Shown one piece after another: positions 44,728-55,652 of a stretch of DNA of 64,000 bases; position 1 is the first letter of the stretch; every line of letters begins with the position of its first letter. Origin of the DNA: Curtobacterium pusillum (GTDB taxonomy: Bacteria; Actinomycetota; Actinomycetes; Actinomycetales; Microbacteriaceae); the NCBI RefSeq assembly GCF_007673235.1, contig NZ_VDZH01000003.1, forward strand, positions 62,001-126,000. Direction: 5' to 3'. Below the pieces are notes generated by a model. The model made no database searches and was not told the origin of the DNA. It was given only the letters and a program-made list of their open reading frames with translations. Position numbers and translations under genes: made by a program.

Positions 44728-46425
44728 ATGAACGGACCGCTGATCGTGCAGAGCGACCGCACCGTGCTCCTCGAGGTCGCACACCCCGACGCCGAGGACG
44801 CACGCCACGACCTCGCGGTCTTCGCCGAGCTCGAACGCGCCCCCGAGCACGTGCACACGTACCGCATCACGCGGCTCGGGCTGTGGAACGCGCGCGCGGC
44901 CGGGCACGATGCCGAATCGATGATCGGGACGCTCGAACGCTTCGCGAAGTTCCCCGTGCCGCAGAGCGTGACCGTCGACATCCGGGACACCGTGGCGCGC
45001 TACGGCCGGCTCGTCATCCGACGCGAAGAGCGCCCGGACGCCCCGGTGATCGCGAACTCCCCGTCCGAGGAACTCGAGCTCCAACCGGTCCTGCTGCTCA
45101 CCGCGACGGAGCCGTCGGTGCTGGCCGAGGTCATCCGGTCGAAGCGCATCAAGCCACTGCTCGGCAACATGCGCTCCCCGGAGGAGGTCGAGCTGCTCCC
45201 GTGGGCCCGCGGGCAGATCAAGCAGGAGCTCGTGAAGCTCGGCTGGCCGGCCGAGGACCTCGCCGGCTACACCCCTGGACAGCCCCACCCGATCGACCTC
45301 GACACGTCAGAGTGGAGTCTCCGCCCGTACCAGGAGCAGGCCGTCGACACCTTCTTCGCGCAGGGATCGGGCGTCGTCGTGCTGCCGTGTGGTGCGGGCA
45401 AGACGCTCGTCGGCGCCGGCGCGATGGCGACCGTGAAGGCGACGACGCTCATCCTCGTCACGAACACCGTCTCCGCCCGGCAGTGGCGGTCCGAGCTGCT
45501 GCGTCGGACCACCCTGACCGAGGACGAGATCGGCGAGTACTCCGGCAGCGTCAAGGAGATCCGGCCGGTCACCATCGCGACCTACCAGATCCTCACCGCC
45601 CGTCGGAAGGGCGAGTACACGCACCTGTCGCTGCTCGACGCCCTCGACTGGGGCCTCATCGTGTACGACGAGGTGCACCTCCTGCCCGCGCCGGTGTTCA
45701 AGCTGACCGCCGACCTGCAGGCCCGCCGTCGACTCGGCCTGACCGCGACCCTCGTGCGCGAGGACGGGCGCGAGGGCGACGTGTTCTCCCTCATCGGGCC
45801 GAAGCGCTACGACGCCCCGTGGAAGGAGATCGAGGCGCAGGGCTACATCTCCCCCGCCGAGTGCTTCGAGGTCCGCATCGACCTCCCGCACCAAGACCGG
45901 CTCGAGTACGCGGCGTCGAGCGACGACGAACGGTACCGGCTGGCGGCGACCTCACCCGCGAAGACCCCGGTGGTCCGGGAGCTCATCGAGAAGCACCGCG
46001 GAGAGCAGATCCTCGTGATCGGGCAGTACATCGACCAGCTCGACTCGCTTGCCGAGTCCCTGGACGCTGCGGAGATCACCGGCTCGACACCCGTCGACGA
46101 GCGGGAGCGGCTGTACCAGGCGTTCCGCGACGGCACCATCGACGTCCTCGTCGTCTCGAAGGTCGCGAACTTCTCCGTCGACCTGCCGGACGCGACCGTC
46201 GCGATCCAGGTCTCCGGGTCGTTCGGCTCGCGGCAGGAAGAGGCCCAGCGACTCGGCCGACTCCTGCGCCCGAACAAGGACGGACTCCCCGCGTCGTTCT
46301 ACACGCTCGTGACCCGCGACACCGTCGACCAGGACTTCGCGCAGAACCGTCAGCGCTTCCTGGCCGAGCAGGGGTACTCGTACACGATCCTCGACGCCGA
46401 CCAGGTCCAGGCGCCCGTGGGCTGA
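44728..46425 (+). CDS. DNA repair helicase, XPB/Rad25 type
   Basis: 565 residues. An N-terminal XPB domain (RLGLWNARAAGHDAESMIGTLERF, LLLTATEPSVLAEVIRSKRIKPLL) is followed by SF2 helicase motifs. Walker A is VLPCGAGKTLVGAGAM (about 218-233), motif II is YDEVHLLPAP (about 312), motif III is GLTATLVREDGREG, and the C-terminal motifs include VVSKVANFSVDLPDATVAIQ and GSRQEEAQRLGRLLRP. It is a 3'-5' helicase related to mycobacterial XPB. It may take part in excision repair. Confidence 0.95.
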   Translation: MNGPLIVQSDRTVLLEVAHPDAEDARHDLAVFAELERAPEHVHTYRITRLGLWNARAAGHDAESMIGTLERFAKFPVPQSVTVDIRDTVARYGRLVIRREERPDAPVIANSPSEELELQPVLLLTATEPSVLAEVIRSKRIKPLLGNMRSPEEVELLPWARGQIKQELVKLGWPAEDLAGYTPGQPHPIDLDTSEWSLRPYQEQAVDTFFAQGSGVVVLPCGAGKTLVGAGAMATVKATTLILVTNTVSARQWRSELLRRTTLTEDEIGEYSGSVKEIRPVTIATYQILTARRKGEYTHLSLLDALDWGLIVYDEVHLLPAPVFKLTADLQARRRLGLTATLVREDGREGDVFSLIGPKRYDAPWKEIEAQGYISPAECFEVRIDLPHQDRLEYAASSDDERYRLAATSPAKTPVVRELIEKHRGEQILVIGQYIDQLDSLAESLDAAEITGSTPVDERERLYQAFRDGTIDVLVVSKVANFSVDLPDATVAIQVSGSFGSRQEEAQRLGRLLRPNKDGLPASFYTLVTRDTVDQDFAQNRQRFLAEQGYSYTILDADQVQAPVG

Positions 46426-46476
46426 CGCACGCACCGCTCTCAGGAAACCATTAGGGAACGGTCAGAAGATAGGACC

Positions 46477-47172
46477 ATGAGCGATGGCCCCAAGATCCTG
46501 ATCGTCGACGACGAGCCGAACATCCGCGACCTCCTGACGACCTCGCTGCGCTTCGCCGGCTTCGCCGTGCGCGCAGTGGGCAACGGCGCTCAGGCGATCT
46601 CCGCCGTGCTGGAAGAAGAGCCGGACCTGATCATCCTCGACGTGATGCTCCCCGACATGAACGGGTTCGGCGTCACGAAGCGCCTCCGCTCGTCGGGCTA
46701 CACCTCGCCGATCCTGTTCCTCACCGCGAAGGACGACACCGAGGACAAGATCACCGGCCTCACCGTCGGTGGCGACGACTACGTCACGAAGCCGTTCTCG
46801 CTCGACGAGATCGTCGCCCGCATCAAGGCCATCCTCCGTCGCACCATGAACGACGAAGAGGACGCGATCATCCGCGCCGGTGAGCTCACGATGGACCAGG
46901 ACACGCACGAGGTCACCATCGGCGACGCGCAGATCGAGCTCTCCCCCACCGAGTTCAAGCTGCTCCGCTACCTCATGCTCAACCCGAACCGCGTGCTGTC
47001 CAAGGCGCAGATCCTCGACCACGTGTGGGAGTACGACTTCAACGGCGACGCCGGCATCGTCGAGTCGTACATCTCGTACCTGCGTCGGAAGCTCGACCAG
47101 TACTCGGCCGAGCCGATCATCCAGACGAAGCGCGGCTTCGGCTACATGCTCAAGGCGTCGAAGGCCTCGTAG
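46477..47172 (+). CDS. Two-component response regulator, OmpR/PhoB family
   Basis: 231 residues. The receiver domain has ILIVDDEPN, the phospho-acceptor Asp near 54 (LIILDVMLPDMNG) and Lys near 104 (DDYVTKPFSLDEI). The winged-helix output domain ends with IVESYISYLRRKLD and RGFGYML. It resembles the MprA/TcrX group of actinobacterial regulators. The sensor kinase follows after a hairpin. The target genes are unknown. Confidence 0.95.
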   Translation: MSDGPKILIVDDEPNIRDLLTTSLRFAGFAVRAVGNGAQAISAVLEEEPDLIILDVMLPDMNGFGVTKRLRSSGYTSPILFLTAKDDTEDKITGLTVGGDDYVTKPFSLDEIVARIKAILRRTMNDEEDAIIRAGELTMDQDTHEVTIGDAQIELSPTEFKLLRYLMLNPNRVLSKAQILDHVWEYDFNGDAGIVESYISYLRRKLDQYSAEPIIQTKRGFGYMLKASKAS

Positions 47173-47199
47173 GTCTCTCGGACTTCTGGGTCCGTCTTC

Positions 47200-47234
47200 A
47201 CGGCGGCCGTCGGGTTTCGACCCGCGGCCGCCGT
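47200..47234 (+). terminator. Hairpin between response regulator and sensor kinase genes
   Basis: ACGGCGGCCG and CGGCCGCCGT pair around an inner CGGGT-TTCG-ACCCG stem (one bulged base). It could reduce kinase expression relative to the regulator. Confidence 0.6.
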
Positions 47235-47250
47235 CTATCGTTGGGGAAGC

Positions 47251-48948
47251 ATGCACACGCGAATGAGCCGCTGGTGGGACGGGATCTCCCTGCGCACCAA
47301 GATCACCGGGATCACGGTCCTGTTGGTGGCGCTCGGGCTGCTCGTCGCCGGTCTCGGCACCATGACCGTGCTCTCGACCTACCTCATGTCGCAGCTCGAC
47401 ACCAGCGTGAAGAACACGACCGAGCAGCTCGAGGGTCAGAACATCAGCGACGGTGAGCAGTACTGCAAGCTGTCCGTCGTCCTGTCGCAGAGCGCCTACG
47501 TCGCCGCGTACAACTCGGACAGCGACCGGATCTGCCAGACGAAGGCGTCCAGCCGCCCCGACATCCGGCAGCTCGACTTCGCTGCCGCCGCCCAGAGCGG
47601 CGTCCGCTTCTCGCTCTACGACAGCCAGCACAACCACGAGTGGCGTGCCCAGGTGATCCCGGCCTCGTTGCAGGACCAGTCGAACGGCGCCACCGAGACG
47701 GGCTACGTGCTCGTCGCGGTCTCCAGCGCCGACACCGACCAGACGATCGCCCGCTTCACGGTCATCTTCCTCGGGTTCGGCATCTCGGTCATCCTGCTCG
47801 GCGCCATGCTCACCAGACTCCTCGTGACCGCGACCTTCGACCCGTTGCGCGACGTCGAGGACACCGCTGCGCGCTTCGCCGCCGGTGACTTCAACCAGCG
47901 ACTCGAGTCGGACACCCCGAACACCGAGGTCGGACGCCTGAACCGCTCCCTGAACTCGATGCTCGAGCGGATCGACACCGCGTTCGAGGACCGCCAGCGC
48001 ACCATCGACCAGATGCGCCGCTTCGTCGGGGACGCCTCCCACGAGCTCCGCACGCCGCTCGTTTCTCTGCGCGGCTACGCCGAGCTGTACCGGATGGGTG
48101 CCCTCCGCAAGGAGGAAGACGTCGCGCAGGCGATGGAGCGCATCGAGAAGGAAGCGAAGCGCATGGGGCTCCTGGTGCAGGACCTCCTGCAGCTCGCCCG
48201 GATCGACGAGTCGAAGCCGCTCGAACTCGGGCCGGTCGACCTCGTCGCCATCGCGCGCGACTCTGCGCTCGACACCATGGCGTCGAACCCGGACCGCGAG
48301 ATCCAGGTGCTCGTCGAGGACTCGGTGACGGGCGAGAGCGTCCCGCACGCCGTCCGTCCGGCCGCGGCACCCGGCTCCGACTCGAGCGACTCCCCGCCGG
48401 TCTCGCCCACGTCGGCGAACACCACCGGGCCGATCGCGTTCTCGCGCCAGACGATCGCGCGCCTGCGTGCCCGTCGCACCCGCGCGATGGGCGTCGACGG
48501 CGAACTCGCCCCGAGCGACGAGACGACCCCGCTGCCCACGGTCGTGCTGCCGAAGCGCCCGCCGATCGTCCTGGCGGAGGAGAACAAGATCCGCCAGATC
48601 GTGACGAACCTCATGGGCAACGCCATGCGCTTCACGGAGCACGACGACCCGATCGAGATCGGCATCGGCGTGGACGACGAGCGCGGCATGGCGCACATCG
48701 ACGTGATCGACCACGGTGAGGGCATCCCGCCGCAGCTCCGCGACAAGATCTTCCAGCGCTTCTGGCGTGCCGACACCTCGCGCGCACGGGACACCGGCGG
48801 TTCGGGCCTCGGGCTCGCCATCGTCTCGGGCATCGTCGCGGCGCACCACGGCTCGGTCGAGGTCTTCGACACCGAGGGCGGCGGCGCCACCTTCCGCGTC
48901 TGGCTCCCCCTGCTCCCCCGCGACTACGCCGCCCCCGCCGGCGCCTGA
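47251..48948 (+). CDS. Two-component sensor histidine kinase
   Basis: 565 residues. Transmembrane helices lie at about 19-42 and 168-192 with an extracytoplasmic sensor of about 125 residues between them containing two Cys. A HAMP domain comes next (FDPLRDVEDTAARFAAGDFNQRL), then HisKA with the phospho-His near 265 (FVGDASHELRTPLVSLRGYAELY), and HATPase boxes NLMGNAMRFTEH, DHGEGIPP and GGSGLGLAIV. A Ser/Pro/Thr-rich insertion of about 75 residues (roughly 365-440) separates HisKA and ATPase, unusual for the class. It is the partner of the upstream regulator. The signal is unknown. Confidence 0.94.
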   Translation: MHTRMSRWWDGISLRTKITGITVLLVALGLLVAGLGTMTVLSTYLMSQLDTSVKNTTEQLEGQNISDGEQYCKLSVVLSQSAYVAAYNSDSDRICQTKASSRPDIRQLDFAAAAQSGVRFSLYDSQHNHEWRAQVIPASLQDQSNGATETGYVLVAVSSADTDQTIARFTVIFLGFGISVILLGAMLTRLLVTATFDPLRDVEDTAARFAAGDFNQRLESDTPNTEVGRLNRSLNSMLERIDTAFEDRQRTIDQMRRFVGDASHELRTPLVSLRGYAELYRMGALRKEEDVAQAMERIEKEAKRMGLLVQDLLQLARIDESKPLELGPVDLVAIARDSALDTMASNPDREIQVLVEDSVTGESVPHAVRPAAAPGSDSSDSPPVSPTSANTTGPIAFSRQTIARLRARRTRAMGVDGELAPSDETTPLPTVVLPKRPPIVLAEENKIRQIVTNLMGNAMRFTEHDDPIEIGIGVDDERGMAHIDVIDHGEGIPPQLRDKIFQRFWRADTSRARDTGGSGLGLAIVSGIVAAHHGSVEVFDTEGGGATFRVWLPLLPRDYAAPAGA

Positions 48949-48970
48949 CGCCGCCGGTGCCCGGCGCCGC

Positions 48971-49027
48971 CGAGGTCGCACGAATTGCCGCTCAAGAACG
49001 CGCTCGGCGGCAGTTCGTGAGACCTCG
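48971..49027. repeat. Dispersed palindrome family B, copy 1
   Basis: Arms 48971-48991 and 49007-49027 (21 bp, two mismatches), core GAGGTCGCACGAATTGCCGC. It lies between the kinase gene and the convergent pseudogene. A second copy lies at 50073. Confidence 0.7.
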
Positions 49028-49065
49028 CCGGAACTCCCGCGGCGTGTTGAGCGATCTCGACGACC

Positions 49066-49948
49066 TCACGCGCGGGTGTCCATCGCCGACCGCGCGACGA
49101 ACGCCTGACGGAGCCGCTCGAACAGCACCGCCGGCCGGCGTCGGCACGGTTCGCGTGGAGCACCAGCCAACCGTTCACGACCATCGAGTTGTCTCGTCGC
49201 TGATCGTGCTCGTACGTCGCCCGCTCGCGGTGGTGGTCCCCGTCGTACTCGAGCGCGATCCGCAGGTTCGGCCAGCCCATGTCGACGCGCGCGAGGAATC
49301 GCCCTGCGCCATCGAACACCTCGACCTGCAGCTCCGGCTCGGGAAACCCCGCGCCGACCACGGCGAGACGCAACCACGTCTCCATGGCCGACTCCGCCCC
49401 GACTCGGATCAGTTCGATGGCAGCACGCGCGACGGCGACGAACCGCTCGCCGGGCAGGATCGTCGCGGCAAGCGCATCGACGGTCGTCGGACCACGATGG
49501 CCCACGAGGAAGTCACCGACCGCCACGAGCTGTTGGACCGTGAGCAACCCCGCACAATCGCGCCACGCCCGCTCGGGTCCGCTCACCCGTACGTCGTCGA
49601 GAGCGACGACGACAGCTCCGGCCCGACGTCGATGCCCGACGACCCCGGGCCGGCGCATCAGTGGCCCGGCACCGACGGTCGTGACATGAACAGCGCCCTC
49701 GTGTGCGCGGGGCAGCGGAGCACCCCACCGCTCGACGGCGGTCGTGTGACTGAAGTACTGGTCATGGCGCATCACGAGCGCAACGGCGGTGACGAGGGAC
49801 ATCGACGTGTCCGTGGTCCGAACGCCGTGGACCGGGCGCGAGAGGTCCTTCCGTCGGAGTCGACCGGGTCGACACCGTTCGCGAGCGCTTCACGGACCAG
49901 GAAGCCGTTCGGATCGAGTGCGTCGGGGAGCGTGCTGGGCCGTGGCAT
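49066..49948 (-). pseudogene. DUF559-type endonuclease-like / AbiEi-like gene broken by two frameshifts
   Basis: Three frames must be joined to recover one protein. Frame 1 starts at the ATG at 49948 (MPRPSTLPDALDPNGFLVREALANG). Frame 2 runs from about 49850 to 49120 (DTSMSLVTAVALVMRHDQYFSHTTAVERWGAPLP, then DMGWPNLRIALEYDGDHHRE, the nuclease-like motif). Frame 3 ends at 49066 (PAVLFERLRQAFVARSAMD). Each junction needs one added or lost base. The family resembles actinobacterial proteins with an antitoxin-like N-terminus and a very-short-patch-like C-terminus. Sequencing error is possible. Family-B palindromes flank it. Confidence 0.7.
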
Positions 49949-50072
49949 GGCGAGAGTGTGGCGGCGCGGTGCCCAACGCGACCGCTTCGGAAGCCGAACT
50001 GTGGAGAACGAGGCGACCCGCGCCTCCTGTGCGTTCTTCGGTGGTCGCACAACACGCCGTCAGCCGCACGGC

Positions 50073-50127
50073 GGGGTCGCACGAAGTGCCGCCCGCCGCG
50101 CCAGCGGGCGGCAGTTCGCGCGACCTC
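50073..50127. repeat. Dispersed palindrome family B, copy 2
   Basis: Arms 50073-50096 and 50104-50127 (24 bp, three mismatches) with a 7-nt centre. The arms share the core of the copy at 48971. Copies 1 and 2 bracket the frameshifted gene. Confidence 0.7.
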
Positions 50128-50181
50128 GGCCCACCCGACTCGCCACGCGACCACTCCACCCACACCCCACCCCACGCACGC

Positions 50182-50218
50182 GGAAGGGCCCCGCACGCGC
50201 AGCGTGCGAGGCCCTTCC
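50182..50218 (-). terminator. groEL terminator
   Basis: 17-bp arms (50182-50198, 50202-50218) with one C/T mismatch and a 3-nt loop, 12 bp after the groEL stop codon. Confidence 0.85.
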
Positions 50219-50229
50219 GTCAGGACTGC

Positions 50230-52065
<1,836 letters not shown>

Positions 52066-52269
52066 TCAGGCGGGACGGACCGATTCGGCCTGCGGCCCCT
52101 TCGACCCGGTGCCGACGTCGAACGTCACTGCCTGGCCCTCCTCGAGGACCTTGTAGCCCGACATGTCGATTGCCGAGTAGTGCACGAACACGTCCTGGCC
52201 CCCTCCATCGACGGTGATGAAGCCGAAGCCCTTCTCGGCGTTGAACCACTTCACGGTTCCGTTGGCCAT
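52066..52269 (-). CDS. CspA-family cold-shock protein
   Basis: 67 residues, the standard [35 protein letters not shown] with RNP1 KGFGFI and RNP2 VFVHYS, ending PQAESVRPA. It acts as an RNA chaperone. GGGAGCAAGAG precedes the ATG at 52269, and a small hairpin (52302-52319) lies in the leader, as usual for csp genes with long regulated leaders. Confidence 0.96.
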   Translation of the reverse strand: MANGTVKWFNAEKGFGFITVDGGGQDVFVHYSAIDMSGYKVLEEGQAVTFDVGTGSKGPQAESVRPA

Positions 52270-52427
52270 GATCTCTTGCTCCCTGCGGTGGTGCTGTTCC
52301 GGACGGCGCAGTCGCCGTCTTGGCACGACTCTTACCGAACAATGCCGACAGGGCAAGGGGTGTGACGTTCTTTCACGATGATTCCGACAAGAATCAACGT
52401 GCCCGAAACACGCTCGTCACAAATGCA

Positions 52428-53003
52428 TCAACCGGCGTAGTCGGCGCCGAGCACGACAGAGATGTCGGCATTCGGGAACGCCGCCGACTGCTGCACCGCG
52501 GTGACGCCGAGGGACTTCGCGATCCCCTGCGCGACCGAGGCCTGCGCCGTCTGCTGGTAGTACACGATCGTCGCGGTCGTGCCCGTGGTGCCGGCGTCCC
52601 CGGTCGACGTGACCTTCCACCCGGCCGAGGTCAGCGTGGCGCTGGCCTTCGCCGCGAGCCCGGTCGTCGTGGTGCCGTTCAGGACGACGACGCTGGTCGT
52701 GCCCTGGTCGGCGGGCGTCCCGGCCGCGGGGGCCTCCGGTGCGGACGAGGTCGGCGACGACGAGGGCTCCGACGTGGCGGACGCCGACGACGACGCCGAC
52801 GGTGAGGTCGAGCCGGTGAAGGAGTAGCTGCCGTTCAGCAGCGCGAGCCCGAGGACGCTGATCCCGACGATGACACCCGTGGCGAGTGCAGCCCAGGCGA
52901 ACGCGATCCAGCCGCGGCCCCGGCGCTGTGCACCCCGGTGCGCTCCGACCCGCGGGCCGTCGGCGACGTCGTCGAACCGGTCTCGGGGGTATCTCGTCGT
53001 CAT
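52428..53003 (-). CDS. LytR C-terminal domain protein, membrane-anchored
   Basis: 191 residues. A cytoplasmic basic N-terminus precedes one helix (about 32-56; WIAFAWAALATGVIVGISVLGLALL). A Ser/Pro-rich spacer follows, then a LytR_C domain (SVVVLNGTTTTGLAAKASATLTSAGWKVTSTGDA to ISVVLGADYAG). The domain occurs in cell-envelope proteins with LytR-CpsA-Psr relatives; its function is not settled. Its ATG overlaps the stop of the DUF3263 gene. Confidence 0.85.
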   Translation of the reverse strand: MTTRYPRDRFDDVADGPRVGAHRGAQRRGRGWIAFAWAALATGVIVGISVLGLALLNGSYSFTGSTSPSASSSASATSEPSSSPTSSAPEAPAAGTPADQGTTSVVVLNGTTTTGLAAKASATLTSAGWKVTSTGDAGTTGTTATIVYYQQTAQASVAQGIAKSLGVTAVQQSAAFPNADISVVLGADYAG

Positions 53004-53353
53004 CGTTCCTCTTCACGTCCTTCGGGGGCTGCGCCGAGGGCGACGAAGCTGCGCGCCGCCCGGGCACTGGTGCGCGCGTGCCGGAGCCGCTGCAGCCGGG
53101 AGACCAGCTGCGGGTCGTACGCGAGCGCCGCGGGCGAGTCGATCACACGGTTCAGCACCTGGTAGTACCGCGCCGGCGACATGTCGAACTCGACCCGGAT
53201 CTCCGCTTCCTTCGTGCGGTCGTGCCGTGCCCGGTCGTGCTCGAAGGCGAGCACGTGCTTGGCGAGCTCGTCGAGCTCGACAGGGGTGGCGGTCACTGCG
53301 GTTCCGATCACGGTGAGGTAACGGGTCTCGCACATCGTAGGGGTGGAGATCAT
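53000..53353 (-). CDS. DUF3263 domain protein
   Basis: 117 residues if started at the ATG at 53353. The DUF3263 core is VELDELAKHVLAFEHDRARHDRTKEAEIRVEFDMSPARYYQVLNRVIDSPAAL, a small helical, DNA-binding-like fold of unknown role. A GTG at 53296 with GGAA upstream gives 98 residues, closer to the family norm. It is coupled by ATGA to the LytR_C gene. Confidence 0.85.
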   Translation of the reverse strand: MISTPTMCETRYLTVIGTAVTATPVELDELAKHVLAFEHDRARHDRTKEAEIRVEFDMSPARYYQVLNRVIDSPAALAYDPQLVSRLQRLRHARTSARAARSFVALGAAPEGREEER

Positions 53354-53392
53354 CCGGACCCTGGCACGCCGCTGGACTGTCGCGAAGACCGG

Positions 53393-54388
53393 TCACAGGT
53401 TCGGATCGCGGAGCCACCGCACCCGGACGCCGAACGGGTCGGAGACGGCCATCGCCGTCCCGTCGAGCGAGGCGGTCGCGAACGCGTCCGGATCGGCGGA
53501 GTCGACGTCGTCCGGCAGGGTCGCCGCGACGCCGCTGAGGATGCCCGTCCGCTCGAGCGCGATCCAGTGCGCACCGCGGTCGCGCACCCGGTCGACGAAC
53601 CGCTGGCGGTCCGCCCCGGGCACGTAGACCAGCGTCCCGGTCGTCAGGACGACCGGGACGGCGTCGTCCGGCAGGGCCTCCAGTGCGCGGTCGAGGTCGC
53701 CGGGCAGCGTGCCCCGGAGACGGACTGGAGGCGCGGCGAGCGTCGCGCGCGCCGCCTCGCGCATCAGGGCGGTGCGGTCCGTCGCCTCGGGCGGGACGGC
53801 CTCGACCAGCCGGTCGAACGCGTGCGGCTCGGTGAGGTCGATCGGGTTCGGGTCGAGGGCGATCCGCGCCGCGATGTCGATCGGCGTGGTCGTCGGCGGG
53901 ACGGTGACGCCGGAGACGTCCACGGTGAGGTGCACCGACGGCCCGCTCGGCGCCGTACGGATCCGGACGACTTCCTCCCCGCTCCGGTGGTCGAGCGTCA
54001 CCCGGTCCGGGATCGAGCAGAGCCCCGCAGCAGCACCCGCGTCGACCAGGCCGAGCGGCCGACCCACCCGCGCGGCGAGCGCCGCGAACAACGGGACGAC
54101 CGGGGCGAGCCGCCGTGGGTCGTTGGCCTGCACCGTGGCGGAGGCGAGGGCCGTGACCAGGGCGAGTCGTGCCTCCAGGCCGAGCGCGCGCAGCGCACCG
54201 GGGTCCGACGGATCCGCACCCAGCCGCCGCGCGACCGCGAAGACCAACTCGGGCTGCCGCTTCGACTCCGGGACCTCGTCCAGGAGCGTCACCAGGGCGT
54301 CGTCGAGCGATCTGGCCCACGCCGCGTAGGACGGCGAGGCGTCCGCGATGCGCTCCGCGTACGCGGCGTACCGGACGCGCGTGTTCAT
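53393..54388 (-). CDS. DUF2332 family protein
   Basis: 331 residues. It starts with RVRYAAYAERIADASPSYAAWARSLDDALVTLLDEVPESKRQPELVFAVARRLG and has LGLVDAGAAAGLCSIPDRVTL, a methyltransferase-like glycine-rich motif as in the DUF2332 family. The family lacks an assigned reaction. It overlaps the acetyltransferase gene by TGATG and is probably part of one operon down to the LytR_C gene. Confidence 0.82.
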   Translation of the reverse strand: MNTRVRYAAYAERIADASPSYAAWARSLDDALVTLLDEVPESKRQPELVFAVARRLGADPSDPGALRALGLEARLALVTALASATVQANDPRRLAPVVPLFAALAARVGRPLGLVDAGAAAGLCSIPDRVTLDHRSGEEVVRIRTAPSGPSVHLTVDVSGVTVPPTTTPIDIAARIALDPNPIDLTEPHAFDRLVEAVPPEATDRTALMREAARATLAAPPVRLRGTLPGDLDRALEALPDDAVPVVLTTGTLVYVPGADRQRFVDRVRDRGAHWIALERTGILSGVAATLPDDVDSADPDAFATASLDGTAMAVSDPFGVRVRWLRDPNL

Positions 54389-54861
54389 CAGCGACCGGGA
54401 CGGTGCATGCCGACGTGGCGGATGCCGGCCTCGTCGTACGGGGTCCCGAACCGTGTGAAGCCGTGCCGCTCGTAGAGGCCCGCGACGTACTCCTGGGCGT
54501 GCAGCACGAACGCCTCGTGCCCGTGCGTCTCGAGCACCGCGGCGACCAGCCGACCCGCGATCCCCTCACCCCGGTGCCGCGGATCGGTGGCGACCCGACC
54601 GATCAGCCACGCGGGCGGCTCCGCACCCTCGGGGTGGACCTCGTCGGGAGCCGGGCGGATCAGCCGGAGGTACCCAACCGCATCGGCGTCCGTGCCGAAC
54701 CACCAGTGCTCGGTGTCCGGTTCACGGTCACGGCCGTCGAAGTCCTCGGCGGTGACGCGTTGTTCGAGTGCGAACACGCGGTTCCGCAGCACCACGATGC
54801 CGTACAGTTCGTCCGTCGTCAGACGGTCCCAACGGGCGTGGTGCACGGAATGTTCGGACAT
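54388..54861 (-). CDS. GNAT family N-acetyltransferase (ElaA-like)
   Basis: 157 residues. The ElaA pattern is clear: LTTDELYGIVVLRNRVFALEQRV near the start, HWWFGTDADAVGYLRLIRP, and the acetyl-CoA loop IGRVATDPRHRGEGIAGRLV. It ends with the family-typical EAGIRHVGMHRP. The acceptor is unknown. It is divergent from msrB. Confidence 0.9.
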   Translation of the reverse strand: MSEHSVHHARWDRLTTDELYGIVVLRNRVFALEQRVTAEDFDGRDREPDTEHWWFGTDADAVGYLRLIRPAPDEVHPEGAEPPAWLIGRVATDPRHRGEGIAGRLVAAVLETHGHEAFVLHAQEYVAGLYERHGFTRFGTPYDEAGIRHVGMHRPGR

Positions 54862-54927
54862 CGTGGCGAGTTTACCGAAGTGGTCGGGAACACCCCGGAA
54901 GAGCCCGGCCGGAAGCAGGAGGAAACA

Positions 54928-55338
54928 ATGACGTACAACGTCGACAAGTCCGACGCCCAGTGGCGCGAGGAACTCTCCCCGGACCAGTACGCCGTCCTCC
55001 GTCAGGCCGGTACCGAACGCCCCTGGACCGGTGAACTCCTCGACGAGGAGCGCGCCGGCGTCTACACGTGTGCGGCCTGCGGCGCGGAACTGTTCAAGAG
55101 CGGCACGAAGTTCGACTCCGGCTGCGGCTGGCCGTCGTTCTACGAGTCGGTGAACCCGGACGCCGTGCAGCTGATCGAGGACAACTCCCTCGGCATGGCA
55201 CGCACCGAGGTCCGCTGCGCGAACTGCGGGTCGCACCTCGGGCACGTGTTCCCGGACGGCTTCGGGACCCCCACGGGTGACCGCTACTGCATGAACTCGA
55301 TCTCGCTGAACTTCTCCGAGAAGCCCGCGGGCGAGTGA
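54928..55338 (+). CDS. msrB: Peptide-methionine (R)-S-oxide reductase
   Basis: 136 residues. Zinc-binding pairs CAACG and CANCG are present, with the conserved SGCGWPSFYESV and the catalytic Cys in DRYCMNSISLNF. It repairs the R-form of oxidised methionine. AGGAGG lies just upstream of the ATG. No msrA is adjacent. Confidence 0.96.
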   Translation: MTYNVDKSDAQWREELSPDQYAVLRQAGTERPWTGELLDEERAGVYTCAACGAELFKSGTKFDSGCGWPSFYESVNPDAVQLIEDNSLGMARTEVRCANCGSHLGHVFPDGFGTPTGDRYCMNSISLNFSEKPAGE

Positions 55339-55375
55339 ACCCCCGGCGCGCCCGCCGCTAGGATGGGGCGCGTCA

Positions 55376-55448
55376 GCCGGCATGGCGCAATTGGTAGCGC
55401 ACCGTACTTGTAATACGGGGGTTGCGGGTTCAAGTCCCGCTGCCGGCC
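55376..55448 (+). tRNA. tRNA-Thr (anticodon UGU)
   Basis: About 73 nt. Acceptor stem GCCGGCA/TGCCGGC, D-arm TGGCGCAATTGGTAGCGCA, anticodon stem CCGTA/TACGG with loop CTTGTAA (UGU), T-arm GCGGGTTCAAGTCCCGC. CCA is not encoded. Confidence 0.95.
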
Positions 55449-55452
55449 CTGC

Positions 55453-55506
55453 GCAGTGCGGGCGCACTGCATGCGAAGGCCCCGGGTGGGAACACCCGGG
55501 GCCTTC
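55453..55506 (+). terminator. Tandem hairpins after tRNA-Thr
   Basis: GCAGTGC-GGGC-GCACTGC (55453-55470), then perfect 14-bp arms at 55475-55488 and 55493-55506. The second is the more likely terminator. Confidence 0.75.
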
Positions 55507-55652
55507 GGCGCGTGGAACACGGATCAGGGGGCGTTCCGAGCGCTCGACGCGGTAACCAGCCGGCCGTGCAGTGATGGTGACACCGCACTGAACGCGGTGT
55601 CCACACCGGGGTCGAAGCTCGCGGAAAGCCGCAGAACCCGGACAGCCGACGC

